64,000 nucleotides of DNA from Daphnia pulex (lineage: Eukaryota; Arthropoda; Branchiopoda; Diplostraca; Daphniidae), in NCBI RefSeq assembly GCF_021134715.1, contig NC_060021.1, positions 7,596,501 through 7,660,500 of the forward strand, written 5' to 3'. The notes beneath the pieces are model-generated. The model did not search any database. It saw only the letters and a list, made by a program, of their open reading frames with translations, and was not told where the DNA came from. Every line of letters begins with the position of its first letter. The stretch's first letter is position 1. The translations under genes and the position numbers were made by a program. Shown here piece after piece: positions 62,301 through 64,000 of the stretch.

Positions 62301-63437
62301 TATTAGAGACGAAGAGATACGTGAACCGGTCTATTTTTCAAGGGGGGGGGGATGGAAGGAGGGGAAGGAACTTATGCCACATCGACAAACTTAATTAATG
62401 TTGCAAATATGATATTAAATAATATCATTTATAACTCTTTTAAATATGTATATTAATTTTCATTTATTTAGTGCTAAAGAATTTGATTTTTGTTGGGAAA
62501 ATAATAATTACATTGTTTCAGAATTTCAGTACATTTACGCCATATCTGCCATCTAGTAGCCAATAAGAAAATCTTAACGGCAAATTTTGATGCCTTTTGT
62601 TTTTCATTTCATTCATTTCACTGAATTAAGCAATGGATGATCCAAAGGCATTTCGAAATATACGTTAAAGTCTTTCTACCACTACAGACAATAATGGAAG
62701 AAAAGGAACGGTGATTTGGACTCCATTCTGTAACTTCAACTTACTTTTTAGTCGAATGCAGTCGAATGGTCGTCCACGTCCATTGTATCTGTGAATAGCT
62801 TCGGAACCGATAAGGCGATAACCTTGCGCATCATTAGTCATTACTATTAGTTATACCATGATAGCTATACGGTGGACGTGGACTATTTAAAGCTGAAAGC
62901 CTATTTCAAAGAACACTCCCGAAATCGCAAAATTTTACTTTTTTGGCACACCATCAGTTTCGAGTTTCGCACAATGTATTCAAAGATGAGGCGAATTATG
63001 TAAATTTCATGGTTGTTATAGTTAAAATTGATTAGATTTTGTAATGTTTTTAGGTAAAAATGTTTGGGGAATTTATTTCAAATATTTCAAAATCATAGAT
63101 TATGCCATCTATTGGTTGAAAAAATATGTGCAACAAACACAAATCTTGACTGCTCTTTTTCACGTTATCAGTTTATACCAGATGTGGTTAATTAAATACC
63201 AGATGTGGTTAATGAATCAAAATAAAATAAAATATATAAATGCTATTAATGGATACCTAATAGGAGCTTTCGACACACAGTAATCAGAAAACGTACTGGA
63301 TAGAGAAAAATGTCTCATTGCTCAATCTCGTTAATTAAGTGTTAAAAAAGCGCAAAATCAAGGCCAGCGAAAAAAAAGAAAAAATAGATTACAAATCAAA
63401 TTAGAAAGAAAAACATTTTCCTTGGCTCCTCGACTTG
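62301..63437. other. Spacer with no recognised gene
   Basis: AT-rich. A short direct repeat ACCAGATGTGGTTAAT occurs twice at 63177-63212, and an eight-base-plus G run is at 62342-62350. An open frame at 63044-63283 has no protein-like features. Nothing else is seen. Confidence 0.4.
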
Positions 63438-63569
63438 TCAAGTGGATTCAGTTGAAAATAATTTCATAGACCACCACACTCCATAACGTTCTTTGTCCTC
63501 GTAAGTGGCTCCAATTGTTCTTGCCTCCAACGTCTGCTGCGCTTGAGAAAATGGGAGTAGTGCAGCAGC
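63438..63569 (-). CDS. Candidate terminal exon of an unidentified gene
   Basis: After an acceptor (ACAACATTTCAG) the sequence reads AAALLPFSQAQQTLEARTIG, then ATYEDKERYGVWWSMKLF and a short tail to a TGA at 63438. The reading frame has balanced, non-repetitive composition unlike the surrounding AT-rich DNA. The frame stays open to the right to about 63662. I do not recognise the family; upstream exons would lie at higher coordinates or outside the window. Confidence 0.35.
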   Translation of the reverse strand, partial: AAALLPFSQAQQTLEARTIGATYEDKERYGVWWSMKLFSTEST

Positions 63570-63936
63570 CTGAAATGTTGTTATGAGTCTGTTTTGACTT
63601 GTGTGGGTACAGTGGCTGCTGGTGTGGTAATTGGATCGCATTTTACAGACGATAACGTGCACCAGACTGTAACTCCCTGGTGATCATCAAAGTTTCAGAT
63701 TTGCAAACAAACATGTATTATTTTTTGAAACGTTAGCCATTCAAAAAAGCAAGATATAAAACATTCTCGAGCCATTGCCTTCCAAAAAGAAATAAAACTA
63801 ACAGTCCAACTAAATACGATACAGCTGAGAGGTGCATACGTCATATCAAACATTTTTTTAAAAAACAAAATTTGACTTGAAACGATCCAAATTAGAAACA
63901 GGCGCCTGTCAGCGTCGACTGCTGCTAAAAAAATAT

Positions 63937-63993
63937 GAATAAAAAGATTTAGCCTTGGGCAGTCAGTTTGATTACTATCCGATGGAAAAAAAG
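63937..63993 (+). promoter_or_regulatory. Possible start of a plus-strand gene at the window edge
   Basis: An AATAAAAAG stretch (63938-63946) is followed about 26 bases later by a TCAGTTTG initiator (63963-63970). Next comes ATG GAA AAA AAG and a GTGGGT donor-like end (63982-63999). The order fits a promoter with a short first coding exon, cut by the window's right edge. Confidence 0.3.
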
Positions 63994-64000
63994 GTGGGTG

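Overview
The window is animal nuclear DNA. Its genes are split by short AT-rich introns with GT..AG ends, it contains whole metazoan genes, and its core promoters are of the arthropod TATA plus TCAGT type. Compact housekeeping genes, a tandem family of Tyr/Thr-rich secreted proteins and very simple-sequence-rich long introns suggest a branchiopod crustacean, most likely Daphnia. That species call is inference from gene content and style; no database was searched.

Layout, left to right. (1) 1-2025, plus strand: the C-terminal part of VAC14, scaffold of the PIKfyve lipid kinase complex, in 11 exons. (2) 2.0-16.3 kb: an accessory, repeat-driven region. A plus-strand pseudogene copy of a small secreted 'YYT' protein (3.9-4.5 kb) and minus-strand copies (9.5-15.9 kb) form an imperfect inverted arrangement. 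At its centre is a 4.3-kb array of about 240 head-to-tail copies of one 18-bp unit. At least nine minus-strand YYT modules follow, mostly broken, with three recognisable TATA/initiator promoters. (3) 16.3-20.2 kb: gene-poor DNA with a dispersed repeat pair and a tRNA-Ala-like element. (4) 20.24-21.93 kb, minus: isovaleryl-CoA dehydrogenase (five exons, 430 aa). (5) 24.88-52.41 kb, minus: a complete TCF/LEF gene (pangolin/TCF7L2 family) with a beta-catenin-binding N terminus, HMG box and C-clamp. It appears to carry two alternative exons for the second half of the HMG box and two alternative terminal exons, one of which would remove the last C-clamp cysteine. Its third intron is 13 kb. (6) 56.1-58.4 kb, minus: a CRIP1-type single-LIM protein (78 aa). 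(7) 58.97-61.5 kb, minus: an hnRNP H/F protein with three quasi-RRMs (400 aa). (8) 61.6-64 kb: the 5' untranslated exons of that gene, sparse sequence, one candidate terminal exon on the minus strand and a possible start exon at the right edge.

Functionally the genes are independent eukaryotic loci (endolysosomal lipid signalling, leucine catabolism, Wnt transcription, LIM/zinc protein, RNA splicing) and do not form an operon or a single system. The most notable biology is the pair of alternative HMG-box exons combined with an optional C-clamp, which could produce up to four DNA-binding variants from one TCF gene. The oddest DNA is the near-perfect 18-bp megasatellite at the centre of an inverted YYT-gene arrangement. 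Exon coordinates were placed by hand from splice consensus and reading phase; every multi-exon gene closes in frame with those coordinates.
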